This document shows, piece after piece, positions 1-8,209 of a stretch of DNA of 60,810 bases. The stretch covers positions 1-60,810 of the forward strand of contig NZ_MRCD01000053.1 in the NCBI RefSeq assembly GCF_001904745.1, read 5' to 3'. The position numbers were made by a program, and so were the translations under genes. Source of the stretch: Calothrix sp. HK-06. GTDB lineage: Bacteria; Cyanobacteriota; Cyanobacteriia; Cyanobacteriales; Nostocaceae. Numbering within the stretch: the first letter of the stretch is position 1; each line of letters starts with the position of its first letter. The notes under the pieces were generated by a model. It was not told where the DNA came from. It worked only from the letters and a program-made list of their open reading frames with translations, and searched no databases.

Positions 1-2364
1 TCAGATTCGGCGGTAACTCATTTTTTCCCTTTCTTACTATCGGTTATTCACAGGCAACCGCAGCTTTATATTATACCTGTAGTAGGGCGGCGCCTGGATG
101 ATATGCCAAACCTACTCTCGTTGTTTCGAGAGGCACCTACTCAAGAAATTGGTTTACTCGATAAAATTAGTGCAGAACGTCTAATTACTAAACCTGCGAG
201 TAGTAGTTTAATTTATGAACCAGATGCGATTAATGGCATTTTAGAATTATCAGCAGGACATCCTTATTTTACTCAGGTGCTATGTTTTGCGCTGTTTAGC
301 CATGCTAGAGAAAAACAACAACCTCATATCACACGTGCGGATGTATATAACATTATTAATCAAGCAATCGAAATTGGCGAAGCTGGATTAACATGGTTTA
401 GAGATGGTCTACCAATACCAGAGCGGGTTATTTTCTCTACGGTTGCAGAAATGCAGCAAGAAAAGTCTTTTTCACCTGTACTTCAAGGTACACCATTAGC
501 ATTATTGCAGAAACATGGAGTTATCGCTAACGAAGCATTACACAAAGCAGAAACTCGCTTACTCGAGTGGAATTTCTTAAAAATTTTTGATGATGCTGGA
601 ATGCTGCAAGCAAGTAGCTATGTAGTAACCGTCGAGTTAGTTCGTCGTTGGCTAATTAAACGTTGTCCATTACGTCGAGAGATATGGGAACTAGAAAAAC
701 TTGATGAGTCACTTGTTGATTCTATATACGAACAAGCCATTAAAGAGCGACAAATTGGAGAATTATTAGCCGCACTTGAATTATTTCAGCAGGTTTTAAC
801 CATAAACCCCAATCACTTTCATGCACTGTTTGAACTAGCAGAGTTGTATTTTGATATTGGAGACTATTCTCAAGCCGTAGAACTTTATACTAGGGCCCAT
901 AAAATTGACCCGGTTCGTAATCATGAAGCTTTAGAGCGTGCGAAACAAAGTTATGCAAATCAAGGTAAACAGTATAATACATTCCGTGGCGCCAGTAGTA
1001 ATATTCTTCACGAATCCAGCACTAGTTATAATATTCCTCGACTTGACCTTGAAAAATTTTACCAAGCTTTCAATCCAAATAGACCTCTGCTGCTAGAAGG
1101 TGCTTTAGAGCAGAAATATTATGTTGATTTTGCGTCGGTACGTGGTGGTAAAATAGCAGAGTCTTTAGCACGCACAATTACGCGCATATCTCCAGAGGCG
1201 CCTACATGTCAGTTACTAACAGGTCATATTGGTTGTGGTAAGTCAACCGAACTGCTGCGTCTCAAAGCTGAGTTAGAACAGCAAAGCTTCCATGTCGTTT
1301 ATTTTGAATCTAGCTATATATTAGATATGGTCGATGTCGATTTAATTGACATCTTGCTTGCCATTGTCGAACAAGTTGCCGAAAGTGTCAAACCTATCAA
1401 CATTCGTTTCGAGTCTAACTACTTTAATAAGCTATTTGGAGAAATCAATAATTTTTTGCAAACACCTCTCGACTTAGAACTAGAAGGATTATCTGCTGGT
1501 GCAGCTAAGATTACCGCGAAAACTAAGGAAAACTCTAATCGAAGACGACAACTGCGTAATTATCTAGAACCTTATACAGATAATATCCTGCGATTGCTGA
1601 ATCAAGAACTTTTAAATATAAATACCCAGTTGAAAGCAAAAGGTAAAAAAGGACTAGTTGTTATTATCGATAATCTTGACCGATTAGACATTCATACTTT
1701 ACCTTCTGGACGTTCGCTACCAGAACATATATTTATCGACCACAGCGAGGAATTACGCCATATTAATTGTCATATTGTATACACTGTACCGATGTCTTTG
1801 GTTTTATCGAATGACAATGCTTTGCTACAGAACCGTTTGGGAGGAGGAGTGGCACCGCGCGTATTGTCTATGATACCAGTACGGCATAGAAATGGAGACA
1901 TTAACAGTGTGGGACTAGCCCTGATGCGGCAAGTAGTACTCGCACGTGCTTTTCCAGATGTAAGTCCAGATATGAGTCCTGTTGAAAGATTAAAGTTAGT
2001 CAAGCAAATATTCGACTCACACTCAACTTTTGACAGGTTATGTTTAATAAGTGGAGGCCACGTTCGAGATTTACTGGGACTTATATTTGAATGCTTACGT
2101 GAACAAGACCCACCCTTTGAGCGAGATACAGTAGAAGCAGTTATTAGACGCTATCGAGACTTTCGGGCAAATCCAATTGATTCTCAAGAATGGGATTTAA
2201 TATTTGAAGTTTTAGAAAAGCAGCATATTAAAGATGATGTTAAATACCACACGCTATTAAATAGTCTGTTTATCTTCGAGTACCGTGACACAGACGGTTC
2301 GTGGTTTGTAATTCATCCCATATTGGCAGAAACAAAGCAATTTCAATCGTGGTTAGCTTCATAA
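1..2364 (+). CDS. Two-NTPase protein with central TPRs, 5' end outside window
   Basis: The frame is open from base 1, so the first in-frame ATG at 103 is internal and the gene starts upstream of the window. The first part looks like the end of a STAND/AAA-type ATPase module (the 'GHPYFTQ' stretch near 261 is typical). Around 750-960 are one or two TPR units. A second P-loop NTPase follows: Walker A GHIGCGKS at 1222-1245 and a Walker B-like strand VVIIDNLDRL near 1655-1680. No membrane segment is visible. Families of this build are signalling or scaffold ATPases in filamentous cyanobacteria, often of unknown target. The molecular job here is unknown. A single polypeptide with two ATPase modules flanking a TPR is my reading of the frame; the first Walker A must lie before base 1. 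Confidence 0.8.
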   Translation, partial: SDSAVTHFFPFLLSVIHRQPQLYIIPVVGRRLDDMPNLLSLFREAPTQEIGLLDKISAERLITKPASSSLIYEPDAINGILELSAGHPYFTQVLCFALFSHAREKQQPHITRADVYNIINQAIEIGEAGLTWFRDGLPIPERVIFSTVAEMQQEKSFSPVLQGTPLALLQKHGVIANEALHKAETRLLEWNFLKIFDDAGMLQASSYVVTVELVRRWLIKRCPLRREIWELEKLDESLVDSIYEQAIKERQIGELLAALELFQQVLTINPNHFHALFELAELYFDIGDYSQAVELYTRAHKIDPVRNHEALERAKQSYANQGKQYNTFRGASSNILHESSTSYNIPRLDLEKFYQAFNPNRPLLLEGALEQKYYVDFASVRGGKIAESLARTITRISPEAPTCQLLTGHIGCGKSTELLRLKAELEQQSFHVVYFESSYILDMVDVDLIDILLAIVEQVAESVKPINIRFESNYFNKLFGEINNFLQTPLDLELEGLSAGAAKITAKTKENSNRRRQLRNYLEPYTDNILRLLNQELLNINTQLKAKGKKGLVVIIDNLDRLDIHTLPSGRSLPEHIFIDHSEELRHINCHIVYTVPMSLVLSNDNALLQNRLGGGVAPRVLSMIPVRHRNGDINSVGLALMRQVVLARAFPDVSPDMSPVERLKLVKQIFDSHSTFDRLCLISGGHVRDLLGLIFECLREQDPPFERDTVEAVIRRYRDFRANPIDSQEWDLIFEVLEKQHIKDDVKYHTLLNSLFIFEYRDTDGSWFVIHPILAETKQFQSWLAS

Positions 2365-2628
2365 ATCTAACTAGCTTTTAATCTTTCCTAGGGCTGATTA
2401 TACCCTTCTATAGACTTATTTAAATTCGTATTGACTTCACTTCTAGAGTTAGAGGTATATATTAGTATGAGTTGTTATTTTATGAGTGTAACGATTAATT
2501 GGTTCGTGTATATAACGCGAGCTAATTAAATGTGTTTAAAATTCGACGAAGAGAAAATTTATTCTCAGCAATTATTAACTTTTAGTTGACATTTGGAATT
2601 GAATTTAGATATTCAGGAGAAGAACCCA

Positions 2629-3654
2629 ATGAGTCTTAAATTTAAATCACGTAATTCTGCTCAATTATTCGGCGCCATCTTTGGTGGAATGTTAATAGGT
2701 TTACCTGCAATTTCAGTAGCACAGCAGGCGCCTGTAACGAGTGCAAGTCCAAAAATTAATCCTTGTCCAAGTATTTTTTACGAAGAACCTCACAATAACC
2801 AAGTGATGGTTCCCCAAGGATGTACACCTAATGCGTATACAACCCGAATGAACGCTCAAGGAATGGGCATGTCTAACTCGTCAGTGGCGCCTACTCCTGA
2901 GCAAACACGCTTAGGTGTTGGTGGTGAAGCACCTGGTAGTAGTTCATATAATACTGAGCAAAACTATAATAATACAAATCAATCAAATACAGGCACCTCT
3001 AGACCACAACCTTTAGACTATCCAAACCGTGGCATCCCCAACAGCCAAATCGATAGTAATACAGGCAACCGCGTAAATGGACCTGCTGGTGGTTATACCA
3101 ATTTAAGACAGTCTCAACAAGACCAAAGCTATAACGATAGAAACACTAACAGAAACTATAACCAATCATCTACAATGCAGTCGCAAGACAGCAGAAATTA
3201 CTCTTCGTCAAACCAAGGTATTCCCAACAGCCAAATAGATAATAATACAGGCAACCGCGTAAATGGGCCTGCTGGTGGTTATACCAACTTAAGACAGTCT
3301 CAAGATGCACAAAGCAATTTAGGTGGTCGATATCAAAATGCTGTTGCAGCAGTGTCTCCTAGTGATGGTCGCGTTACTGTTCGTTTAGTAAACAAAACTA
3401 ACGCTCCAATAACCTTCCAAGCAGTGGGTGATACACAAGTACGTACTTTAGCTGGTCGTTCTGAAATAGCACTGCAAGGTTTACGAGTTCCTACAACAGT
3501 TACTTTTTATCGTCAAGACCGTGGTTTATTGATGGTGACACCTAGAAGTTCTGAGTCTGGAGTGTTGGAAGTGGCTATGCAGGAAACTACTGATTTCGCA
3601 ATGGATAGAACTGCACTGCGAATTGAAAATAACGGTTCTGTTTACCTAAATTAG
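2629..3654 (+). CDS. Secreted low-complexity protein with a duplicated module
   Basis: I do not recognise this protein. I start it at ATG 2629, not at the upstream TTG 2593, because AGGAGAAG at 2615-2622 is a well-placed ribosome site and the protein then opens with a signal peptide (hydrophobic core around GAIFGGMLIGLPAISVA). The middle is rich in Asn, Gln, Ser, Thr and Tyr. Two near-identical modules of about 29 residues (beginning GIPNSQIDxNTGNRVNGPAG) are encoded at about 3031-3120 and 3217-3306, separated by disordered sequence. The last 110 residues look folded (beta-rich). Two Cys lie close together in the mature N-terminus. It is probably periplasmic or outer-surface. It converges on the next gene over a shared hairpin. 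Confidence 0.75.
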   Translation: MSLKFKSRNSAQLFGAIFGGMLIGLPAISVAQQAPVTSASPKINPCPSIFYEEPHNNQVMVPQGCTPNAYTTRMNAQGMGMSNSSVAPTPEQTRLGVGGEAPGSSSYNTEQNYNNTNQSNTGTSRPQPLDYPNRGIPNSQIDSNTGNRVNGPAGGYTNLRQSQQDQSYNDRNTNRNYNQSSTMQSQDSRNYSSSNQGIPNSQIDNNTGNRVNGPAGGYTNLRQSQDAQSNLGGRYQNAVAAVSPSDGRVTVRLVNKTNAPITFQAVGDTQVRTLAGRSEIALQGLRVPTTVTFYRQDRGLLMVTPRSSESGVLEVAMQETTDFAMDRTALRIENNGSVYLN

Positions 3655-3662
3655 TATCCTGT

Positions 3663-3703
3663 CTTGTGGGATGGACGGGGCAAGAGACAGCCCATCCCAC
3701 AAG
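3663..3703. terminator. Bidirectional hairpin between convergent genes
   Basis: CTTGTGGGATGG at 3663-3674 pairs perfectly with CCATCCCACAAG at 3692-3703. On the plus strand it is followed by a T-rich run. It sits between the stop codons of two convergent genes, so it can end transcription both ways. Confidence 0.75.
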
Positions 3704-3709
3704 ATTTTG

Positions 3710-4768
3710 TTATTTTTTCAGTATTCGCGTTAGCCTATCAACTAAATAAATCTCTTTTTTACTGTCTTCGAGGGTGCGTGATATCACTATTGCGCGTTCG
3801 TAGAAGTTGCGTGCGGTTTGATATTTACCTTGTTGTTCATAGAACTGAGCATATGATTCAAATGTTCTAAGTTGCTCTCCTAGGTCTTGCTGCTCTTTCG
3901 CCAGTTCTAAACGTTGTGCTAATAACTCAAACGCGCGTTCGTTACGTCCAACTGAGGTATGCGCTGAAACTAGTCCATCAATAGCACGATATTCGTTTAC
4001 ACGGTCTCTGGTCATTTTCGCTAGTCGTAAAGCATAGCCAAATGTACTAATGGTGTTTTGGTAATCTCCAATCGCTTGGTATGCTTCACCCAAGTTATTA
4101 TATGTATTCGCTTCAGCTATTGGGTCACGGGTTTGGCGCCTATACGTTAAAGCATTTTCATAAAGTTTAATCGCTTTGTTGTAATCACCTAGTCGTGCGG
4201 TTGCTAAACCAAGATTACTCAACGATAAACCCTGCGCTTCAATTTCATTAATACTGTTTGCTATGCTCACAGCTTCTGCAAATGCTTCAAAAGCAGGCGC
4301 CGTGTCTCCTTGTTGTAATAGTAAACTACCTACGTTATTTAAACCGAAAACTTGACCCCGAAGGTCTTTAGTATCACGTGCAACTGCAAGACGGCGCCGT
4401 GCTGCGTCTTGTGCCTCTTTAAAGCGTCCTAGCTGAATATATGCTTGACTAAGTAAGTCAAAAGCTAAACCCTCCGCTTTCAAATCATTTTTGAAGTGAT
4501 AAACCTCTAATGCCTTTAATAATGAGTCAACTGCTTTATCTGGCGCCTGTTGTTGGAGTTGCTGTTCTGCTATACGCAGTAAAGCATCAGCGTCATCACG
4601 CATCTCAGGCATTACCCTTAACTGTCTTGGGTAATGAAGTTGTTGGGTAATATCGGCGGCGTTTGCTACTGCTGGTAAAAACAGAGAAGTTAAAAGAAGA
4701 GTGTAAATATAGGGCTGAATTTTAATTCTTCGCCTGCTTGAAAATAAAGATACTAGTGTTTGACTCAT
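3710..4768 (-). CDS. Exported tetratricopeptide-repeat protein
   Basis: The protein has 352 residues. It opens with a basic N-terminus and a signal peptide ending near PAVANAA, then carries about six consecutive TPR units filling residues 60-350 (for example 'GLSLSNLGLATARLGDYNKA' and 'EANTYNNLGEAYQAIGDYQN'). This is a periplasmic or lumenal protein-interaction scaffold. No enzymatic domain is visible. The gene stands alone: its 3' end converges on the secreted protein, and 82 bases separate its start from the sigma-like gene upstream on the same strand. The partner is unknown. Confidence 0.85.
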   Translation of the reverse strand: MSQTLVSLFSSRRRIKIQPYIYTLLLTSLFLPAVANAADITQQLHYPRQLRVMPEMRDDADALLRIAEQQLQQQAPDKAVDSLLKALEVYHFKNDLKAEGLAFDLLSQAYIQLGRFKEAQDAARRRLAVARDTKDLRGQVFGLNNVGSLLLQQGDTAPAFEAFAEAVSIANSINEIEAQGLSLSNLGLATARLGDYNKAIKLYENALTYRRQTRDPIAEANTYNNLGEAYQAIGDYQNTISTFGYALRLAKMTRDRVNEYRAIDGLVSAHTSVGRNERAFELLAQRLELAKEQQDLGEQLRTFESYAQFYEQQGKYQTARNFYERAIVISRTLEDSKKEIYLVDRLTRILKK

Positions 4769-4850
4769 AAAAAACTTCCCGTGGTCGGGTTTAAGTAAAA
4801 GAATTTACAAACTAATTATTTTTACAAAAAGAACACACTTATCAGTAATG

Positions 4851-5492
4851 CTACTGAGACGCTACTGGAAGGATATTTTCACCTAAATATATAGCTCGTA
4901 TATCCGTTGGCAATTTGTCCTCTAACATACGATAGCCTTCCTGAAGAAAATTTGCTACTTCGTGAGGGGCGATACTCTCACCCTCGGCTTGAAGGTAAGC
5001 AGCAATGCGGGTTTCGCTCCAATGAAATGTTTGTGCCATCAAAACCATTAACCGCAGCACAGGGGGTAACTGCTCCAAAGCTTGTTCGACATAGCACCAT
5101 AATGGTGGTGATGTCGCTTTGAGTGAATAGTGAATTGCTTCTGTAGGTGGTAATTCAATTTCGTTGATACAATAAGCTGTCATGTTAATCAGCCAATTTT
5201 GCAGCGTTAGGTTTTCATTAATCTGCTGATTCACATCAAGACCACTAAGTTCATGGTACACATGTTTCCATGTGAGGGCAAATAAATAATCAGCTTGGAC
5301 TGGTGAACGAGCGGAATGGCGAATCAAGGTGTAAACTATAGGACTATAGCGGCAAAACATCGCCGTGAAGAACTTACCAGCCTCCGGATGCTGCTGGAAT
5401 AAAGTTAACAGTTCACGGTCGCTATGGTGAAATAGTGATTTCACCAGCGGGTGGTTAGCTTCGGGGAAGTGTGGTATTTGCACGGATTGCAA
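4851..5492 (-). CDS. Sigma-70-family-like regulatory protein
   Basis: The protein has 213 residues and starts with TTG at 5492, since an in-frame stop lies just upstream. The pattern fits an extracytoplasmic-type sigma factor: a helical first half resembling region 2 ('LLTLFQQHPEAGKFFTAMFC', 'YSPIVYTLIRHSA'), a linker, and a second half like region 4 in which 'LEQLPPVLRLMVLMA' precedes a helix-turn-helix. I recall similar sigma-like proteins in other cyanobacteria, but no target regulon. The basic residues expected for -10 and -35 recognition are not obvious, so it could be a degenerate sigma or a regulator built on that fold. It is divergent from the next gene, and 208 bases between them hold both promoters. 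Confidence 0.6.
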   Translation of the reverse strand: MQSVQIPHFPEANHPLVKSLFHHSDRELLTLFQQHPEAGKFFTAMFCRYSPIVYTLIRHSARSPVQADYLFALTWKHVYHELSGLDVNQQINENLTLQNWLINMTAYCINEIELPPTEAIHYSLKATSPPLWCYVEQALEQLPPVLRLMVLMAQTFHWSETRIAAYLQAEGESIAPHEVANFLQEGYRMLEDKLPTDIRAIYLGENILPVASQ

Positions 5493-5700
5493 CTCGGATT
5501 AATTGATATTTGTTACTACTGACTAAAATAAGTGAGATTAAGTTTAGTTATTTGCTTGCTTATTTTGAGGACGGTATGATTAAAGCGTCAACCGTTTAGA
5601 ACTGTTTGTAATTGATACACTGGAAACACAGACTTATGATTTAAGTCTTTATTTCCAAACTTTTGTCATTGGCTCCTTTATAAAAAACACTCCGGTTTTC

Positions 5701-6288
5701 ATGTTTATAGCAGTTAGTTTAGCCCCCTTTCCTTACCTGACCCTGGCATCGTTCTTGCCTGCGCTGGATGGTTTAATGTCCACCCAAGGCATTATGGTAA
5801 TGCTGCTGGCAGCTTATGCTGGCGCCATGTGGATGTTTTTGACTAGTGCGCCAAAAGTATACACGGTAATGGTGTCAGATTTAGAAATCGCTCGACAATT
5901 ATACGAAGGTTTGCTCGATTTACCAGCTGCTGAAGTACCTCTGCACTATTACTATAATTACGAACAAACCATTGGCGCCGCAGGAATTGATCCCTTGTAT
6001 ATGTCAGCAACTCCCAGCTATTCGGGAAGTCGTAGTATGAGTAATGCAAGTGAGGGGCTTTGGTATCAACTCAAGAAAAATACCCAACTACACGTCATTA
6101 CAGGCGCCAGTCTAGGCGCCAAAAATCAACAGCGTCACGTTTGTTTCGACAACGATGCACTAGAGTTGATTTTAATGCGTGTGGAAGTACGCGGCTTGAA
6201 ATTTAAAATTCGCAGTCGCAAGCCCATGAACTTTTTGGTTAAAGATTATGATGGGCGCGTTATTGAAATGGCAGAAGTCGCAAATTAA
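5701..6288 (+). CDS. Membrane-anchored VOC/glyoxalase-like protein
   Basis: The protein has 195 residues. It has a hydrophobic N-terminus followed by a domain with the layout of the vicinal-oxygen-chelate fold ('VYTVMVSDLEIARQLYEGLL' is the typical first beta-alpha unit). The start is uncertain. ATG 5701 gives two hydrophobic stretches and no clear ribosome site; ATG 5776 (MSTQGIMVMLL) leaves one membrane helix before the domain and may be the true start. The family is widespread in cyanobacteria without an assigned substrate. The metal-ligand pattern of true glyoxalase I is not obvious, so enzymatic activity is not supported. Five of the GGCGCC motifs discussed elsewhere, or near matches, fall in or close to this gene. 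Confidence 0.65.
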   Translation: MFIAVSLAPFPYLTLASFLPALDGLMSTQGIMVMLLAAYAGAMWMFLTSAPKVYTVMVSDLEIARQLYEGLLDLPAAEVPLHYYYNYEQTIGAAGIDPLYMSATPSYSGSRSMSNASEGLWYQLKKNTQLHVITGASLGAKNQQRHVCFDNDALELILMRVEVRGLKFKIRSRKPMNFLVKDYDGRVIEMAEVAN

Positions 6289-6300
6289 TGAAAAGTGAGA

Positions 6301-6360
6301 AGTGAGGAGTTAGGAGTTAGGAGTTTCAATTTATAACTCATAACTCATAACTCATAACTT
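6301..6360. repeat. Facing heptamer arrays
   Basis: About three copies of a GGAGTTA heptamer are followed by four copies of ATAACTC, nearly its reverse complement. The arrays can fold on each other into an imperfect hairpin. They lie between the convergent ends of the glyoxalase-like gene and a kinase, so a terminator role is possible. Short tandem heptamers of this kind are common in filamentous cyanobacteria. Confidence 0.7.
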
Positions 6361-6365
6361 AAAAA

Positions 6366-8117
6366 TTATCGAGCATCACTAATTAGCCATTGATTAGAAG
6401 CTGCATCCCACACTAAGGTAAAACGCACTCTCGCACTCGATTGTTTACCACTTTTAAGTATGTAATTTAATTTTGCGTCTACTGTAGCAGAAGAGTCATT
6501 TTGTTCTACTAAGTTAATTTGGTTTATTTCAACTTGTGAGACTTGTCCATCCCACCAACCAATGTATGAATCAAAACCTTTAGGATGAAGTCTACGATTG
6601 TTTTGTAAAGCAGGAGTAAATTTGCTCCAAGTTTTTTGTAAGTTTTTATTATTAATACCGTTGTAGTAATTTTCTACAAACTCTGTTGGTGATGATTGTG
6701 CTTGTGGTGGATTTGATGGTGTTTGTGTTGGTATTACTGTAGGAACAACTACATCTGGAGTTTTTGTATTTGGAATTTCAGGTGTTGAAGTTGGAGACGG
6801 TGATGGTAAAGCTTCTGTTGTCTCAATTGGTGTTGGAGTATCGGTTGGAAATTCTGAATCTATAGGAGTTGGGACTACTTCTGGTTCACGTGTTCGGATT
6901 GGTCTACGGGTAATTCGATTTTTAGGTCTTGATATTACAGGTGGTTCAGAGTTGTCTAGTGTTGGGGATGGTGTTGGTGTTCGCTCGTTCAATGTTGCAA
7001 CAGGTGTAGGGTCTGTATCTGCAACTTGTTGACCTTGACGATTTAACATTGAAGCTAGAACTATTGCACCACTAAGTAAACCAGCACCTATTACGGCGCC
7101 TATTACAATACCTCTAGTATTACCCGAACGTGGTATCTGAGGTGCATTGTTTTGATTAATAGGTGGTGTATTTGCCTGATTATTTGGTTGTTGGTATTGT
7201 TGGTTCGCAGGACTGATGGGAACTGTATTCTGTGGTGGTGGATAAAAAGCTTGGTTATAGTTGGGAGTTTGAGAGTAAGGTAGCGTTGGTGTAGAAGCGG
7301 AATTTCCCGATTGTAAAGCATAAAGCATATCTCTAGCACTATTGAAGCGATGCTGAGGCACAAACTGTATTGCTTTATCTAACACCATTGCAAAACCTGG
7401 TGTCAAAGAAGTTGCATACTGGCGCCATAATATTACACCTGTCGCTGGGTCATTTGGTATTTCTTGGGGCAATTTACCTGTTAGTAAAAAAATTGCCGTC
7501 ATTCCCAAACTATAAATATCACTAGCAAACATTGGTCTACCTACCGACTGTTCACTAGGCATAAATCCTGGTGTTCCAATTACTATTGACCTTGTAGAAT
7601 TCCCAGAGGGTGAAACAATTGTACCAATTGTCTCCTTTACGGCGCCAAAGTCTATTAGTACTGGTTTACTATCATAGTGACGAATAATGATATTATCGGG
7701 TTTGATATCACGGTGAACAATACCTCGACCGTGAACATAATCAAGTACAGGTAAAAGACTAATCAGAATATCTTGGACAGCATTTTCACTTATTACACCC
7801 TGAGATTGGACTTTGGTGCTAAGAGTTTGTCCTTCGATATATTCTTGAATTAGGTAAAACTGTCCATTTTCAGAAAAATAAGCATATAAACGGGGAATTT
7901 GATTACTATTATCGCCAAGTTCCTCTAAAATAGCCGCTTCGCGCTGAAACCGTTCCTTAACAAGTTGATAAATTTCAGGATTGTTATTGATTGGTTTTAG
8001 CTGTTTGATGACACAGCGACGCTTGGATGGCATTTGAGTATCTTCAGCAAGGAAGGTTTCTCCAAACCCACCGCTTCCTAGAGTCTGTATCACGCGATAG
8101 CGGGTATTGAGCAGCAT
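6366..8117 (-). CDS. Transmembrane Ser/Thr kinase with extracytoplasmic NTF2-like end
   Basis: The protein has 583 residues. The N-terminal Hanks-type kinase domain (about residues 7-270) has a glycine loop GSGGFG, the catalytic lysine in VIKQLKP, HRDIKPDN, and DFG in LIDFGAV, so it should be active. A Pro/Asn/Gln-rich stretch and one membrane helix (near residue 345, IVIGAVIGAGLLSGAIVLA) follow, then a long Pro/Thr linker of the 'TPTP' kind. The last 105 residues ('FVENYYNGINNKNLQKTW') look like an NTF2/SnoaL-like fold and would sit outside the cytoplasm as a sensor. It is a tandem paralogue of the next kinase gene; the two are 92 bases apart on the same strand. Confidence 0.92.
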   Translation of the reverse strand: MLLNTRYRVIQTLGSGGFGETFLAEDTQMPSKRRCVIKQLKPINNNPEIYQLVKERFQREAAILEELGDNSNQIPRLYAYFSENGQFYLIQEYIEGQTLSTKVQSQGVISENAVQDILISLLPVLDYVHGRGIVHRDIKPDNIIIRHYDSKPVLIDFGAVKETIGTIVSPSGNSTRSIVIGTPGFMPSEQSVGRPMFASDIYSLGMTAIFLLTGKLPQEIPNDPATGVILWRQYATSLTPGFAMVLDKAIQFVPQHRFNSARDMLYALQSGNSASTPTLPYSQTPNYNQAFYPPPQNTVPISPANQQYQQPNNQANTPPINQNNAPQIPRSGNTRGIVIGAVIGAGLLSGAIVLASMLNRQGQQVADTDPTPVATLNERTPTPSPTLDNSEPPVISRPKNRITRRPIRTREPEVVPTPIDSEFPTDTPTPIETTEALPSPSPTSTPEIPNTKTPDVVVPTVIPTQTPSNPPQAQSSPTEFVENYYNGINNKNLQKTWSKFTPALQNNRRLHPKGFDSYIGWWDGQVSQVEINQINLVEQNDSSATVDAKLNYILKSGKQSSARVRFTLVWDAASNQWLISDAR

Positions 8118-8209
8118 TACAGTAATGAGTGAGCATTCAAGACAAGGGTGTTGCCTTAATATTCTACAACTTCTGTTTAAATTGGCTGTATCACTGACCA
8201 GCCAAAAAC

